Source of the DNA: Baffinella frigidus
Lineage: Eukaryota; Cryptophyceae; Cryptomonadales; Baffinellaceae
DNA: 30,478 nucleotides
NCBI GenBank assembly: GCA_026770585.1
Contig: MU646487.1
Coordinates: 436,844 to 467,321, forward strand
Direction of reading: 5' to 3'
Shown here: positions 8,019-15,870 of the stretch, in pieces
How the letters are laid out: every line of letters starts with the position of its first letter
Numbering within the stretch: the first letter of the stretch is position 1
Notes under the pieces: model-generated
The model's database searches: none
What the model was told of the DNA's origin: nothing
The model's input: only the letters and a program-made list of their open reading frames with translations
Translations under genes and position numbers: made by a program

Positions 8019-8125
8019 CTTTCGTGGGGTTCCTTTACAAGTGAAGGGGTGTGAAGTAATTTTGAAGGGGGGTGTAGTAATTTTCACACACATAATCGGG
8101 TTGGGTCACGTAGGTAACATAATAA
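8019..8125 (+). repeat. 21-bp repeat array, family N, short (two units)
   Basis: After GGGGTTCCTTTACAAGTG come GAAGGGGTGTGAAGTAATTT and GAAGGGGGGTGTAGTAATTT, then TTGGGTCACGTAGG. The same opening and closing blocks enclose the longer arrays at 8607 and 8861. Confidence 0.75.
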
Positions 8126-8294
8126 AGCCATCAAGAATCTGGACAAAGCCCGGGAGAAGTGACCCCCCCGCCCTTCACATTTGAAAGTCCCTCGTTCGAT
8201 TGCGACTTCACTAACAACGCGGCAATTCTCCGAAGAAAAATCGGCATGGGAGAAGTGACCCCCCCTCCCACCACTCGGAACACTACGGGGAATA
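8124..8294 (+). other. Exon-like segment g, copy 2 and downstream repeat
   Basis: AAAGCCATCAAGAATCTGG followed by ACAAAGCCCGGGAGAAGTGA matches 7801-7838. The GGGAGAAGTGACCCCCC part is repeated again at 8248. The acceptor-like sequence of copy 1 is absent (AACATAATAA precedes). Confidence 0.35.
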
Positions 8295-8449
8295 CTCTGA
8301 AGTTACTTATTGATCTGGGGAGGTCACGCGAGAGAGAAGATAATCTCGAGGGACCTACCCAGAGTCGTATATCACCGGGTATACAACGTATACGAAGAAA
8401 ATATGCCAAAAGTCAGCAATATTTGGCCACGTTATCCCCGTATGATAAT

Positions 8450-8552
8450 ACCCCTTAAGTGGCCAGTAGGCTCATACGCCCTACCGTAGGGCCCTAGGAC
8501 CAGCCTAGGACCTCAGACCCCCAAATTTAGAGGCCTGGTCACTTAAGGGATA
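8450..8552. mobile_element. MITE A2
   Basis: Family A. CCCCTTAAGTGGCCAGTAGG and CTGGTCACTTAAGGGATA termini, core CCCTACCGTAGGGCCCTAGG, variable hairpin CCCCCAAATTTAGAGG. Confidence 0.92.
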
Positions 8553-8606
8553 TCCGGGGGAGATGTTCTCCGCAGCCAGTGAACCCCTCCCGGGCTTTCT
8601 TGGGGT

Positions 8607-8710
8607 TCCTTTACAAGTGAAGGGGTGTTTAGTAATTTTGAAGGGGTGTGAAGTAATTTTGATGGGGTGTGTAGTAATTTTGAAGGGGTGTGTAGTAATT
8701 TTCTCCCACC
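8607..8710 (+). repeat. 21-bp tandem array, four units
   Basis: Four units of GAAGGGGTGTGTAGTAATTT plus T, with single-base variants, preceded by GTTCCTTTACAAGTG. Each unit includes TGTGTAGTAATTTT, the right half of the D core. Confidence 0.93.
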
Positions 8711-8839
8711 ACTCGCGCCAAGATTCGTTTACAAGTGGATCGCTGTGTAGTGAATTTAGAGGGGTGTGTAGTAATTTTCATACAAACGTCGCGTTTGGTC
8801 ACGTATCCAACAGCCCGGGAGAAGTGATCCCCTCCCGGG

Positions 8840-9000
8840 GTTCCTTGGTGTTCCTTTACAAGTCAAGGGAGGTGTAGTAATTTTGAAGGGGTGTGTAGTA
8901 ATTTTGAAGGGGTGTGTAGTAATTTTGACGGGGGTGTAGTAATTTTGAAGGGGTGTGTAGTAATTTTCATACAAATGTCGCGATTGGTCACGTATCTAAC
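8840..9000 (+). repeat. 21-bp tandem array, five units
   Basis: Same unit as 8607, five copies, closing with CATACAAATGTCGCGATTGG and TCACGTATCTAACAG. A related single unit lies at 8733-8815 with the same closing block. Confidence 0.93.
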
Positions 9001-9027
9001 AGCCCGAGAGAAGTGATCCCCTCGCCC

Positions 9028-9105
9028 TTCACATTTCATGTGGAATCTTTAAATTTAAGAAAAAACGGCGTTGAAATTTACTACACAGAACGATCTTTAC
9101 TGGAT
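9028..9105 (+). mobile_element. Left half of a D element (D4)
   Basis: GAAATTTACTACACAGAACG then TTTACTGGAT matches the left core. The right half is replaced by CACCCCTCCCACCACTCG, a repeat also seen at 8263 and 8706. Confidence 0.6.
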
Positions 9106-9132
9106 ACACCCCTCCCACCACTCGAGCCAAGA

Positions 9133-9223
9133 TTCCACTGTTACTTCTTAAGTTAACAGAGGTTCCACTTTTGCTTTGAGACGTTCCACTCTCAACTTTT
9201 GTCTCGGTGGGCCGCGCTCTTCA
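9133..9223. repeat. Dispersed 85-bp repeat CC, copy 2
   Basis: TTCCACTGTTACTTCTTAAG then TTAACAGAGGTTCCACTTTTG. Matches 2740-2827. Confidence 0.75.
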
Positions 9224-9420
9224 AGTGGATCGGTGTGTAGTGAATTTGATGGGGGGTGTAGTAATTTTCATACAAATGTTGCGTTTGGTCACGTATCTCA
9301 CAGAATTCTGTTAGATACGTGACCAAACGCCGCCCGTGACTGGTACACATTCAACAACCCCATACATAAAATACTCCCTCTTCCAGCCTCGAACGGCACA
9401 CGAGGCTGCTAGAGTGGCCT
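9216..9420. mobile_element. Family N element with 50-bp central palindrome
   Basis: The 21-bp type unit leads into GCGTTTGGTCACGTATCT. This is mirrored as AGATACGTGACCAAACGC around AGAATTCT, giving a palindrome at 9281-9330. It continues with CCCGTGACTGGTACACATTC and ACTCCCTCTTCCAGCCTCGA, shared with the element at 29229-29438. Confidence 0.8.
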
Positions 9421-9796
9421 ATTTAAAACTTTTCGTTTACAAGTGGGCCGATTTGCTTTTAAAAGTGGGCATTTGTGTAGTAACTTTCGTGAGGTCGGTC
9501 ACGTAACTGGGCGAAATCAGGCGAGACACGAGGTTGGTTACGTTATCCTGGTACAAATATTTACAACCCCACATGTAAATAGGATCCTCCAGCGTTCTCG
9601 AATGGCACACGAGGATGATAGAGGGGCCTATTTAAAAGTATGATATTTTTACACGTAATAATTTGTATAGTAACTTTCATGCCGTTGGAGCCATTCCACT
9701 TCTGGTTAGGCCAGACACGAGGTTGGAATGCCCTATCCTGGTACAAATATTTACAATCTTACATGTAATCAGGATCATCTGGCTTTCTCGAGTGGT
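9398..9796. mobile_element. Two adjacent family N-related elements
   Basis: Two units (about 9398-9597 and 9604-9796) share CACACGAGG at the left, GGCCTATTTAAAA, TGTGTAGTAACTTTC or TTGTATAGTAACTTTCATG, and TATCCTGGTACAAATATTTA with ACATGTAA near the right end. No coding evidence. Confidence 0.65.
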
Positions 9797-9870
9797 CGCC
9801 CTTCAGATTATTCAGGGTGATTGCTTGTTGGGAGTCCCACGACTTGATCCGAGAAAACGTACCGAGAAAA

Positions 9871-9985
9871 CGGCTCGAGCCCTCTGGCGTGGTAAAGCAG
9901 AGCTTTCTACAGAACCAGTTCCAGTGTCCGGCAGTGATGGGAGCTCGAAGAACCTGACGGACCTACCACGCCAGAGGGCTCGAGG
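9871..9985. repeat. Inverted repeat enclosing repeat O1
   Basis: CTCGAGCCCTCTGGCGTGGTA is mirrored as TACCACGCCAGAGGGCTCGAG. A further half arm occurs at 10076-10092. Between the arms is O1, GTTCCAGTGTCCGGCAGTGA then GGGAGCTCGAAGAACCTGAC, related to O2 and O3. Confidence 0.85.
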
Positions 9986-10094
9986 AAAACCGACACCTTA
10001 TCCACGTCAGATCTGACGTTGTTGATATAAGTATTCTGGGTAAATCCCCTGAAGGATGTCAAAAGTGGATATTTCGAGCCCTCTGGCGTGGTAT

Positions 10095-10374
10095 TAATTA
10101 ATGTCTTTCTGCCAACAAAAATCTATACACAACTGGACTATACTAGTAATCGCAAAGCTTTTGTGTAGTGAATTTCTTTGGCAGGCCACACAGCGGGCTA
10201 CGAAGGGATTTTTGGCCCGATTCTGCCCGACTTTCCGGTACCGTATGCGTAGGAGCCCCCCTATGTCCCTACGGGTTGCCTACCGTAGGGTCCTAGGTCT
10301 TATTGCTTAGGGGTTATTCAAAATCCCTTTGAAGTCCGCTGTGTGGTAGTCCGCTGTGTGGAAAGGCATTAATT
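10095..10374. mobile_element. Foldback D5, interrupted by C3
   Basis: Left arm AATTAATGTCTTTCTGCCAA, core TATACACAACTGG, TACTAGTAATCGCAAAGC and TTGTGTAGTGAATTTCTTTG. The right arm begins GGCAG and resumes after C3 as AAAGGCATTAATT. Removing 10186-10361 restores the complementary arm, so C3 inserted into an existing D element. Confidence 0.85.
10186..10361. mobile_element. Element C3 (right terminus repeated)
   Basis: CCACACAGCGGGCTACGAAG to CCCTTTGAAGTCCGCTGTGT. The last 15 bp (TAGTCCGCTGTGTGG) are present twice. The core is CCTATGTCCCTACGGGTTGC then CTACCGTAGGGTCCTAGG. Confidence 0.9.
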
Positions 10375-10393
10375 CATACCAAACCCTGAACTG

Positions 10394-10502
10394 CATCCGT
10401 AGGAGCCCCCCTATGTCCCTACGGTATTGTGTACCGTAGGGGCTATAGATCATCCACTTCCGGGTTATTCAAGAAACCCCTGTGTAGTCCGCTGCATGGC
10501 AC
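10394..10502. mobile_element. Partial element C4
   Basis: CGTAGGAGCCCCCCTATGTC, CCTACGGTATTGTGTACCG and ACCCCTGTGTAGTCCGCTG. The left terminal arm is absent. Confidence 0.7.
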
Positions 10503-10570
10503 GGCATTGGCTTCGAATCTGTTGGAGAACGAGATACCTATCTCGACGGTATCACGGATGGGGTTGTCTA

Positions 10571-10605
10571 ATAGATGGACATCTCTTCGAAAAGTGTCCA
10601 TCTAT
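10571..10605. repeat. Short hairpin
   Basis: ATAGATGGACA and TGTCCATCTAT, perfect 11-bp arms with a 13-nt loop. No evidence for an RNA gene. Confidence 0.6.
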
Positions 10606-10767
10606 GCGAAGCAGAATGTTCTTACTAAACCCTAAACCTCAACCGCAGGGTGCCAGCAGACTTCCGCGAAAAAGGAGCGTGGGGCGTTGGAGCCATTCCG
10701 CGATCTCCCACTGGGAATTCCACTGGAGCCATTTTTCAGTCTCCCACTTCACAAGGCGCGAACCCTC

Positions 10768-10802
10768 TCCTGCGAACCGCCTCCTCGGAAGGCCCTGCTC
10801 AG
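10768..10802 (+). other. Exon-like segment c, copy 1
   Basis: TCCTGCGAACCGCCTCCTCG continues to CAG and is followed by GTAACGAG (donor-like). It is the same length (35 nt) as the copy at 11028, with five to eight differences concentrated before the donor. A duplicated 3' exon end is possible. Reading frame and protein are not certain. Confidence 0.35.
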
Positions 10803-10823
10803 GTAACGAGAGTGATCCACTTC

Positions 10824-10977
10824 CACTAACCCTCACAACCTGGGCAAATCGTCGAATTTGTGGCCACGTTTTTCCCTGGGAGGCCGCCGGATTCCGGTGT
10901 CCCTGGAGCCATTCTGCCTTGAAATTGAACATTGAAAATCATCGATTTGCCCAGCCCGTGAGGGTTGGTGGTTAGTG
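10824..10977. mobile_element. Inverted-repeat element P
   Basis: CACTAACCCTCACAACCTGG and GCAAATCGTCGAATT are mirrored by AATCATCGATTTGCCCAG and GTGAGGGTTGGTGGTTAGTG. It lies between the two copies of exon-like segment c. Confidence 0.85.
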
Positions 10978-11027
10978 CCGTCCACTTAGTAGGGTCCACT
11001 TTTCGCCATAAGTGGCCAAGAATCTTG

Positions 11028-11062
11028 TCCTGCGAACCGCCTCCTCAGCAGGCCAGGCGCAG
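11028..11062 (+). other. Exon-like segment c, copy 2
   Basis: TCCTGCGAACCGCCTCCTCA continues to GCGCAG and is followed by GTATTATT (donor-like). Pairs with 10768-10802. Confidence 0.35.
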
Positions 11063-11079
11063 GTATTATTCAACACTAG

Positions 11080-11253
11080 TAGAGCGCTGTGCAGAGAAGT
11101 TGGCCACGGGAAATAATGGAAAACCGAGAAATTGGAGCCATTTTGTCAACTTTGAGAAATTTAGTACCATGAATTTCTCAAAAGTGGACAAAATGGCTCC
11201 AATTTCACCATTTTTTTATTTTTCGGTGGCCAACTTCTCTGCACAGCGCTCTA
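11080..11253. mobile_element. Long foldback element R1 with TA ends
   Basis: TAGAGCGCTGTGCAGAGAAG and TTGGCCAC are mirrored at the right end, closing GCACAGCGCTCTA. Inner arms ATTGGAGCCATTTTGTC and GAGAAATT also pair around TTAGTACCATG. The TA ends match Q1. The motif TGGCTCCAATTTC recurs near 19283 and 19305. Confidence 0.92.
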
Positions 11254-11383
11254 CCACGAAACTCAGGCACTGGTCGAAATTAGCTCCACGAAACCGGGTT
11301 GACGAATCCGGCTCAAAGTTCGGGCTCAGACAGCAGGTACCGCCTTCTTTTTCCGGGCCTTAGAGAGAGAGAGAGGGGAGGGG

Positions 11384-12008
11384 NNNNNNNNNNNNNNNNN
11401 NNNNNNNNNNNNNNNNNNNNNNNNNNNNNNNNNNNNNNNNNNNNNNNNNNNNNNNNNNNNNNNNNNNNNNNNNNNNNNNNNNNNNNNNNNNNNNNNNNNN
11501 NNNNNNNNNNNNNNNNNNNNNNNNNNNNNNNNNNNNNNNNNNNNNNNNNNNNNNNNNNNNNNNNNNNNNNNNNNNNNNNNNNNNNNNNNNNNNNNNNNNN
11601 NNNNNNNNNNNNNNNNNNNNNNNNNNNNNNNNNNNNNNNNNNNNNNNNNNNNNNNNNNNNNNNNNNNNNNNNNNNNNNNNNNNNNNNNNNNNNNNNNNNN
11701 NNNNNNNNNNNNNNNNNNNNNNNNNNNNNNNNNNNNNNNNNNNNNNNNNNNNNNNNNNNNNNNNNNNNNNNNNNNNNNNNNNNNNNNNNNNNNNNNNNNN
11801 NNNNNNNNNNNNNNNNNNNNNNNNNNNNNNNNNNNNNNNNNNNNNNNNNNNNNNNNNNNNNNNNNNNNNNNNNNNNNNNNNNNNNNNNNNNNNNNNNNNN
11901 NNNNNNNNNNNNNNNNNNNNNNNNNNNNNNNNNNNNNNNNNNNNNNNNNNNNNNNNNNNNNNNNNNNNNNNNNNNNNNNNNNNNNNNNNNNNNNNNNNNN
12001 NNNNNNNN
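11384..12008. other. Assembly gap (625 N)
   Basis: Unsequenced. It is preceded by a GA microsatellite and followed by a C-rich heptamer patch, consistent with assembly failure in repeats. ORFs translated through it are meaningless. Confidence 1.
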
Positions 12009-12061
12009 CCCACCCACCCAAACCTCCAAACCCCACACCCTAAACCAAACCCAGGGGGCAG

Positions 12062-12101
12062 TCTGCTCGCCGGCAGGCACTGGGACCATCAGCTCTCTCA
12101 G
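12062..12101 (+). other. Possible internal exon (40 nt)
   Basis: Preceded by CCAGGGGGCAG (acceptor-like) and followed by GTAACTCAAC (good donor) after CTCTCTCAG. It is flanked upstream by telomere-like CCCTAAACC, as are the exons of the modelled gene at the right. Frame unknown. Confidence 0.25.
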
Positions 12102-12118
12102 GTAACTCAACCCCCCCC

Positions 12119-12575
12119 CTGGAGGATTGTCGATTTGCCCTTCTAGGGAGGCAAATTCGGCTCCGCCACACGGGAAATGGCGCAGAATCCAGGCCTGATT
12201 TGAGCCGCCTCGCAGGGTTGTAGCTCAACACCCCCCTGGAGGATTGTCGATTTGCCCTTGTAGAGAGGCGAATTCGCCTCCGCCACCCGGGAAATGGCGC
12301 AGAATCCAGGCCTGGTTTGATGCGGTTTGCAGGGCTGTAGCTCAACCCCCCCCCCTGGAGGATTGTCGATTTGCCCTTGAAGAGAGGAGAATTCACATCT
12401 GCAGCCTGGGAAATGACGCAGAATCCAGGCCTGATTTGATGCGCTTCGCAGGGCTGTAGCTCAACCCCCCCCTGGACGATTCTCAATTGACCCTTGTAGA
12501 GAGGCATATTCGCCTCCGCCACCCGGGAAATGGCGCAGACTCCAGGCCTGATGTGATGCGCTTTGCAGGGCTGGG
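12119..12575. repeat. 117-bp tandem array, about four units
   Basis: Units start at 12119, 12236, 12355 and 12472, each beginning CTGGA(G/C)GATT. Each contains GAGGCGAATTCGCCTCCGCC-like sequence (itself a hairpin in units 2 and 4), GGGAAATGGCGCAGA and ATCCAGGCCTG. A 200-residue minus-strand ORF repeats in step with the array and is not called. Confidence 0.93.
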
Positions 12576-12848
12576 GGGGACGCTCGCATGACGTCACCTG
12601 ACGCGTTGAAAGGACGGCGAAAGTCGCTCGAGTTTGTCCCAACTAGGAGAAAATCCACCTCGGGAGGAACTCGGGCTACGCTAGATGGCATTCGGGTCAA
12701 TCAAAAAAGTCTACTCCCGTGAGGTCTCGAGTCAACTTTTGCCAACTTCCCGGAATTTCCGGGAACCTGCCCGTACGGCAACTTTTGGTTGACCACCATC
12801 ACGTCTAAAGTAGAGGGGAAGGCGCCGGGCTCCGGGGGGCCTGAATGT

Positions 12849-12936
12849 GATCCGAAAGGAAGCATGACTTTTTCTGCAGAACAAGTTCCGGTGTCCGCCT
12901 ATGTTGGGAGCTCGAAGAACCTACAGGACCTAAAAA
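12849..12936 (+). repeat. Dispersed repeat O2
   Basis: GATCCGAAAGGAAGCATGAC, GTTCCGGTGTCCGCCTATG and GGGAGCTCGAAGAACCTAC. O3 (21803) is closely similar and O1 (9911) less so. In the open frame all three read GSSKNLxDL. Confidence 0.8.
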
Positions 12937-12946
12937 GGGTGCGATC

Positions 12947-12990
12947 TCATCTCCGCAAAAGTGTTAATTAATTATTTTTGGCGCAACGGA
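12947..12990 (+). mobile_element. Left arm of a D10-like element
   Basis: ATCTCCGCAAAAGTGTTAAT then TTTTGGCGCAACGGAATTTA matches the left arm of D10 (19407). The core and right arm are missing. Confidence 0.65.
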
Positions 12991-13034
12991 ATTTACGAGG
13001 CAATAGTTCAGGAGGTCTCGGGGTGCATGGCGTT

Positions 13035-13157
13035 TACAGGGGTTCCTCGCTCATAAGAAACTGCCCCCCCCCCCCAGGACCACCGTAGGGCCCTAGGCAT
13101 GGTCCTACTGTAGGGTCTTAGGGGGAGGCGGTTTCTTATGAGCGAGGTACCCCTGTA
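13035..13157. mobile_element. MITE B1
   Basis: Family B. TA, then CAGGGGTTCCTCGCTCATAA and the mirrored TTATGAGCGAGGTACCCCTG, then TA. The centre has GTAGGGCCCTAGGCATGGTC. About 120 bp, non-coding. Confidence 0.95.
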
Positions 13158-13462
13158 CGAGCAGCCATGCAAGTGCGTGGGGCTTGCTCTGGTGACACCG
13201 TCCCACGTAAAGTCACTCCGGCTAACCTGTCAAGCCACCCCGGCCATCCTACACGGGACTGTGGCCCCAGAACTTCACACTGTGAGGACCTAGGCCAGCT
13301 AGGCTAGGACGAGCCCGCCTCGGGATGGCATTGGAGCCATTGCTCTATCACGGGCAGATGTCTCTTGGAATACATCATCGCAACTCAGTCACACACGGGA
13401 CTGTGGCCCTAGACAGGCCCGCCGCAGAAAGCATCTTTAGGTTATGAGGTTGGCGGTTTCTG
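13158..13462. other. Unique sequence between MITEs, no gene seen
   Basis: CACACGGGACTGTGGCCC-type blocks occur at 13251 and 13393 (about 145 bp apart). GAGCCCGCCTCGGGATGG is a reversed copy of the CCGAGGCGGGC minisatellite unit. No coding evidence. Confidence 0.5.
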
Positions 13463-13582
13463 TACAGGGGTACCTCGCTCATAAGAAACCGCCACCCCCT
13501 AGGACCCTACAGTAGGCCCATGCCTAGGGCCCTATGGTGGTCCTAGGGGGGGGGGCGCTTTCTTATGAGCAAGATACCCCTA
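13463..13582. mobile_element. MITE B2
   Basis: Family B. TACAGGGGTACCTCGCTCAT left end. The right end TTATGAGCAAGATACCCC runs straight into A3, so its final TG is lost. Confidence 0.92.
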
Positions 13583-13682
13583 TCCCTTAAGTGCCCATGC
13601 CGCCAAATTTGACGGCCATGAGGTCCTAGGCAGGTCCTAGGGCCCTACGGTAGGGCGTATGAGCCTACTGGTCACTAACGGG
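13581..13682. mobile_element. MITE A3
   Basis: Family A in reverse. TATCCCTTAAGTGCCCATG, hairpin CCGCCAAATTTGACGG, core GGGCCCTACGGTAGGGCG. The right terminus is decayed (GGTCACTAACGGGA). Confidence 0.88.
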
Positions 13683-13724
13683 AAAAAGGACATTCAGCCC
13701 GACCAGAACCTCTTCGGACGGGGG

Positions 13725-13829
13725 TATCCCTTAAGTGGCGAGTAGGCTCATACGCCCTACGTTAGGGCCCTAGGACCTGCCTAGGACCTCTTGGTGGTCA
13801 ATTTTGACCGCCTCGCCACTTAAGGGATA
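13725..13829. mobile_element. MITE A4 with TA duplication
   Basis: TATCCCTTAAGTGGCGAG to CTCGCCACTTAAGGGATA, TA on both sides. Hairpin GGTGGTCAATTTTGACCGCC. Confidence 0.95.
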
Positions 13830-13946
13830 GGGGTACCTCGCTCATAAGAAACCGCGCCTCTCTAGGACCCTACAGTAGGCCTATGCCTAGGCCCCCATGG
13901 TGGTCCTATGGGGGTGGCAGTTTCTTATGAGCGAGGTACCCCTGTA
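13828..13946. mobile_element. MITE B3
   Basis: GGGGTACCTCGCTCATAAGA to TTATGAGCGAGGTACCCCTG then TA. The left CA is missing where it meets A4, suggesting A4 landed at its edge. Confidence 0.92.
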
Positions 13947-13966
13947 AGCGCTCTGCGGAGGGCCTG

Positions 13967-14186
13967 TCCCTCAAGTGGCGAGTAGGCGCATACAGGGGTA
14001 CCTCGCTCATAAGAAACTGCCCCCCCCCTAGGACCACCATAGGCCCCTAGGCATAGGCCTACTGCAGGGTCCTAGGGGGGGGCGGTTTCTTATGAGCGAG
14101 GCACCCCTGTACGCCCTACGGTAGGGCCCTGGGACCTGCCTCGGGCGAGTTAGGGCGATTATTTGCCCGTCCGCCACTGAGGGATA
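13967..14186. mobile_element. MITE A5, split by B4
   Basis: TCCCTCAAGTGGCGAGTAGG, GCA, then B4, then CGCCCTACGGTAGGGCCC to CCGCCACTGAGGGATA. Hairpin GGGCGATTATTTGCCC. Removing B4 and one TA restores GCATACGCCC, the sequence in other A copies. Confidence 0.93.
13991..14111. mobile_element. MITE B4, nested in A5
   Basis: TACAGGGGTACCTCGCTCAT to TTATGAGCGAGGCACCCCTG then TA. The TA is duplicated relative to the CATACGCC target in A5, which fixes the family B target site duplication as TA. Confidence 0.97.
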
Positions 14187-14309
14187 CAGTGTTTTTACTC
14201 ATGGGAGGAGGAGCGCCTGTTTGCGCGAGGATGGTGGATCTTCACCCTATGGGCACTTGAGGGATTCATGACCCGTCGATCTCTCCCACTTCCGGCCTAT
14301 CTGCCCCGA

Positions 14310-14400
14310 GACGGACCTATCCATCCTGAGACGGGCCTATCCATCCCGAGGCGGGCCTATTCATCCCGAGGCGGGCCTATCCGTCCCGAGGCGGGCCCCT
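14310..14400. repeat. 20-bp GC-rich minisatellite, about five units
   Basis: TATCCGTCCCGAGGCGGGCC-type units with ATCC/GTCC and GAGAC/GAGGC variants. The same unit forms a longer array at 15436. Confidence 0.92.
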
Positions 14401-14460
14401 CCTAGGACTCCGTACTGACAGGGTATGGAGCCGCAGGTTGGGACAGGTTTTGAGGCTGAG

Positions 14461-14680
14461 TACAGGGGTACCTCGCCCATAAGAAAGCGCCGCCCCCTAG
14501 GAACCTACAGTAGGCCTATGCCTAGGGCCCTATGCTGGTCCTAGGGGGGGTGGCGTTTTCTTATCCCTCAAGTGGCCAGTAGGCTCATACGCCCTACTGT
14601 AGGACCCTAGGACCTGCCTAGGGCTTCCACGGGCGATTATTCGCCCGTTGGTCACTTAAGGGATGCGCGAGGTACCCCTG
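14461..14680. mobile_element. MITE B5, split by A6
   Basis: TACAGGGGTACCTCGCCCAT to TTTTCTTA, then A6, then GCGCGAGGTACCCCTG. Removing A6 restores the TTCTTATGAGCGAGG right arm apart from one substitution. Confidence 0.93.
14562..14664. mobile_element. MITE A6, nested in B5
   Basis: TATCCCTCAAGTGGCCAGTA to GTTGGTCACTTAAGGGAT. Hairpin CGGGCGATTATTCGCCCG. Core CCCTACTGTAGGACCCTAGG. Confidence 0.94.
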
Positions 14681-14764
14681 GAAGAATCTCCCTCACAGCC
14701 TTACAAGAGGCCCTTAGGGTGAGCTTTTCTGGTTGGGCCCATCCCGAAACAGGGCTTAGCCCGG

Positions 14765-14903
14765 CCACTTAGCAGCCACCGAGGTCTTCACGGGTGCAGT
14801 CCATCTAAACAACTGGTACTAGAATCTTATCCATTTGCATTGCATTCTAACCGCATTCCCCCCGAGAATCCGGGGGAAAATGTCTTCGGTCGCTGCCAAG
14901 TGG
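14765..14903. mobile_element. Inverted-repeat element AA1
   Basis: CCACTTAGCAGCCACCGAGG and TCTTCGGTCGCTGCCAAGTGG termini, with ATCCGGGGGA inside. Related to AA2 (24547-24686). Confidence 0.8.
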
Positions 14904-14939
14904 ATACAGTCGATCTAATGGCCCGAGGCGGGCTCGTCC

Positions 14940-15060
14940 TACAGGGGTACCTCGCTCATAAGAAACAGCGCCCCTCTAGGACCCTACAGTAGGCCCATGC
15001 CTAGGGCCCTATGGCGGTCCTAGGGGGGGGGCAGTTTCTTATGAGCGAGGTACCCCTGTA
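14940..15060. mobile_element. MITE B6 with TA duplication
   Basis: TACAGGGGTACCTCGCTCAT to ATGAGCGAGGTACCCCTGTA. The centre CCTACAGTAGGCCCATGCC then TAGGGCCCTATGGCGGTCC is well preserved. Confidence 0.97.
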
Positions 15061-15078
15061 GCCCCGGTCCTCGCACTC

Positions 15079-15255
15079 TAATAGGGTAACGTCCTGAAAA
15101 CCGGGTAGTTAGGCCTACGGTATTGCCTACGGTAGGCCGTAGGGCTCCTAGGACCTAATGTTCCGTAGGACCTCATGTTCCGTAGGACCCCCCTAGGCCC
15201 CTACGGCCTACCGTAGGCAATACCGTAGGCTCGACTATCCGGTTTTCAGGACGTT
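15079..15255. mobile_element. Inverted-repeat element I3
   Basis: CTAATAGGGTAACGTCCTGA to TCAGGACGTTATCCTATGA. The arms carry GTAGTTAGGCCTACGGTATT. The loop has a doubled TGTTCCGTAGGACCT. The terminal GTCC/GGAC and CCGG/CCGG differences from I1 are matched on both arms. Confidence 0.92.
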
Positions 15256-15435
15256 ATCCTATGAACTCACAGCCTTACAGGAGGCCCTTGGAGTGCGGCG
15301 CGCGGGCGTGTTGCTCCCTGCGTTGAAAACGGGGTACAGGTTACGGGCTCCGAGGCGTCGTTGGGAAAGCGTCCAGCCCTGGATCCCTTTCCTAAGTCAA
15401 TTCTGATACAAAGCCAAGCACTTTACGTGGGGACT

Positions 15436-15610
15436 CCCTGCGGCCCCGAGGCGGGCTTGTCAGTCCCGAGGCGGGATTTATCGGTCCCGAAGCGGGTCCG
15501 TCAGTCCTGAGGCGGGCTTGTCGGTCCCGAGGCGGGCCTATCAGTCCTGAGGCGGAATTTATCCGTCCCGAGGCGGGGTATCAGTCCCGAGGCGGGCCCG
15601 TCGGTCCCGT
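15436..15610. repeat. 20-bp GC-rich minisatellite, about nine units
   Basis: Units of TCAGTCCCGAGGCGGGCTTG type, with CAG/CGG and GGGCTTG/GGGATTTA/GGGCCTA alternatives. Same family as 14310. Confidence 0.93.
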
Positions 15611-15765
15611 CAAGTCGATCTTTCGGTTAAGTTGATCCTCTCCCCCATTCCTTAGGAGTCCACTTAAAAAAAAGGGCTCGAATATATCCAATGGCTCAAA
15701 GATATCCAAGATTTGAAGGGTTGAAAAGGGGGTAGGACCTCTCAGGGGCGCGGGGAGAACTGCCA

Positions 15766-15870
15766 TATCCCTTAAGTGGCCAGGGGGTCGAAATTGACCC
15801 CCGACAGGTCCTAGGCAGGTCCTAGGGCCCTACGGTAGGGCGTATGAGCCTACTGGCCACTTAGGGGATA
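15766..15870. mobile_element. MITE A7 with TA duplication
   Basis: TATCCCTTAAGTGGCCAG to CTGGCCACTTAGGGGATA. Hairpin GGGGGTCGAAATTGACCCCC. Reverse orientation core GGGCCCTACGGTAGGGCG. Confidence 0.95.

Noticed and set aside
11299-12110. Four ORFs of 217-268 residues
   Set aside because: Mostly unknown residues from the assembly gap.
12040-12642. 200-residue minus-strand ORF with repeated motif
   Set aside because: Follows the 117-bp tandem array exactly. An open frame in a repeat whose unit length is a multiple of three is expected by chance.
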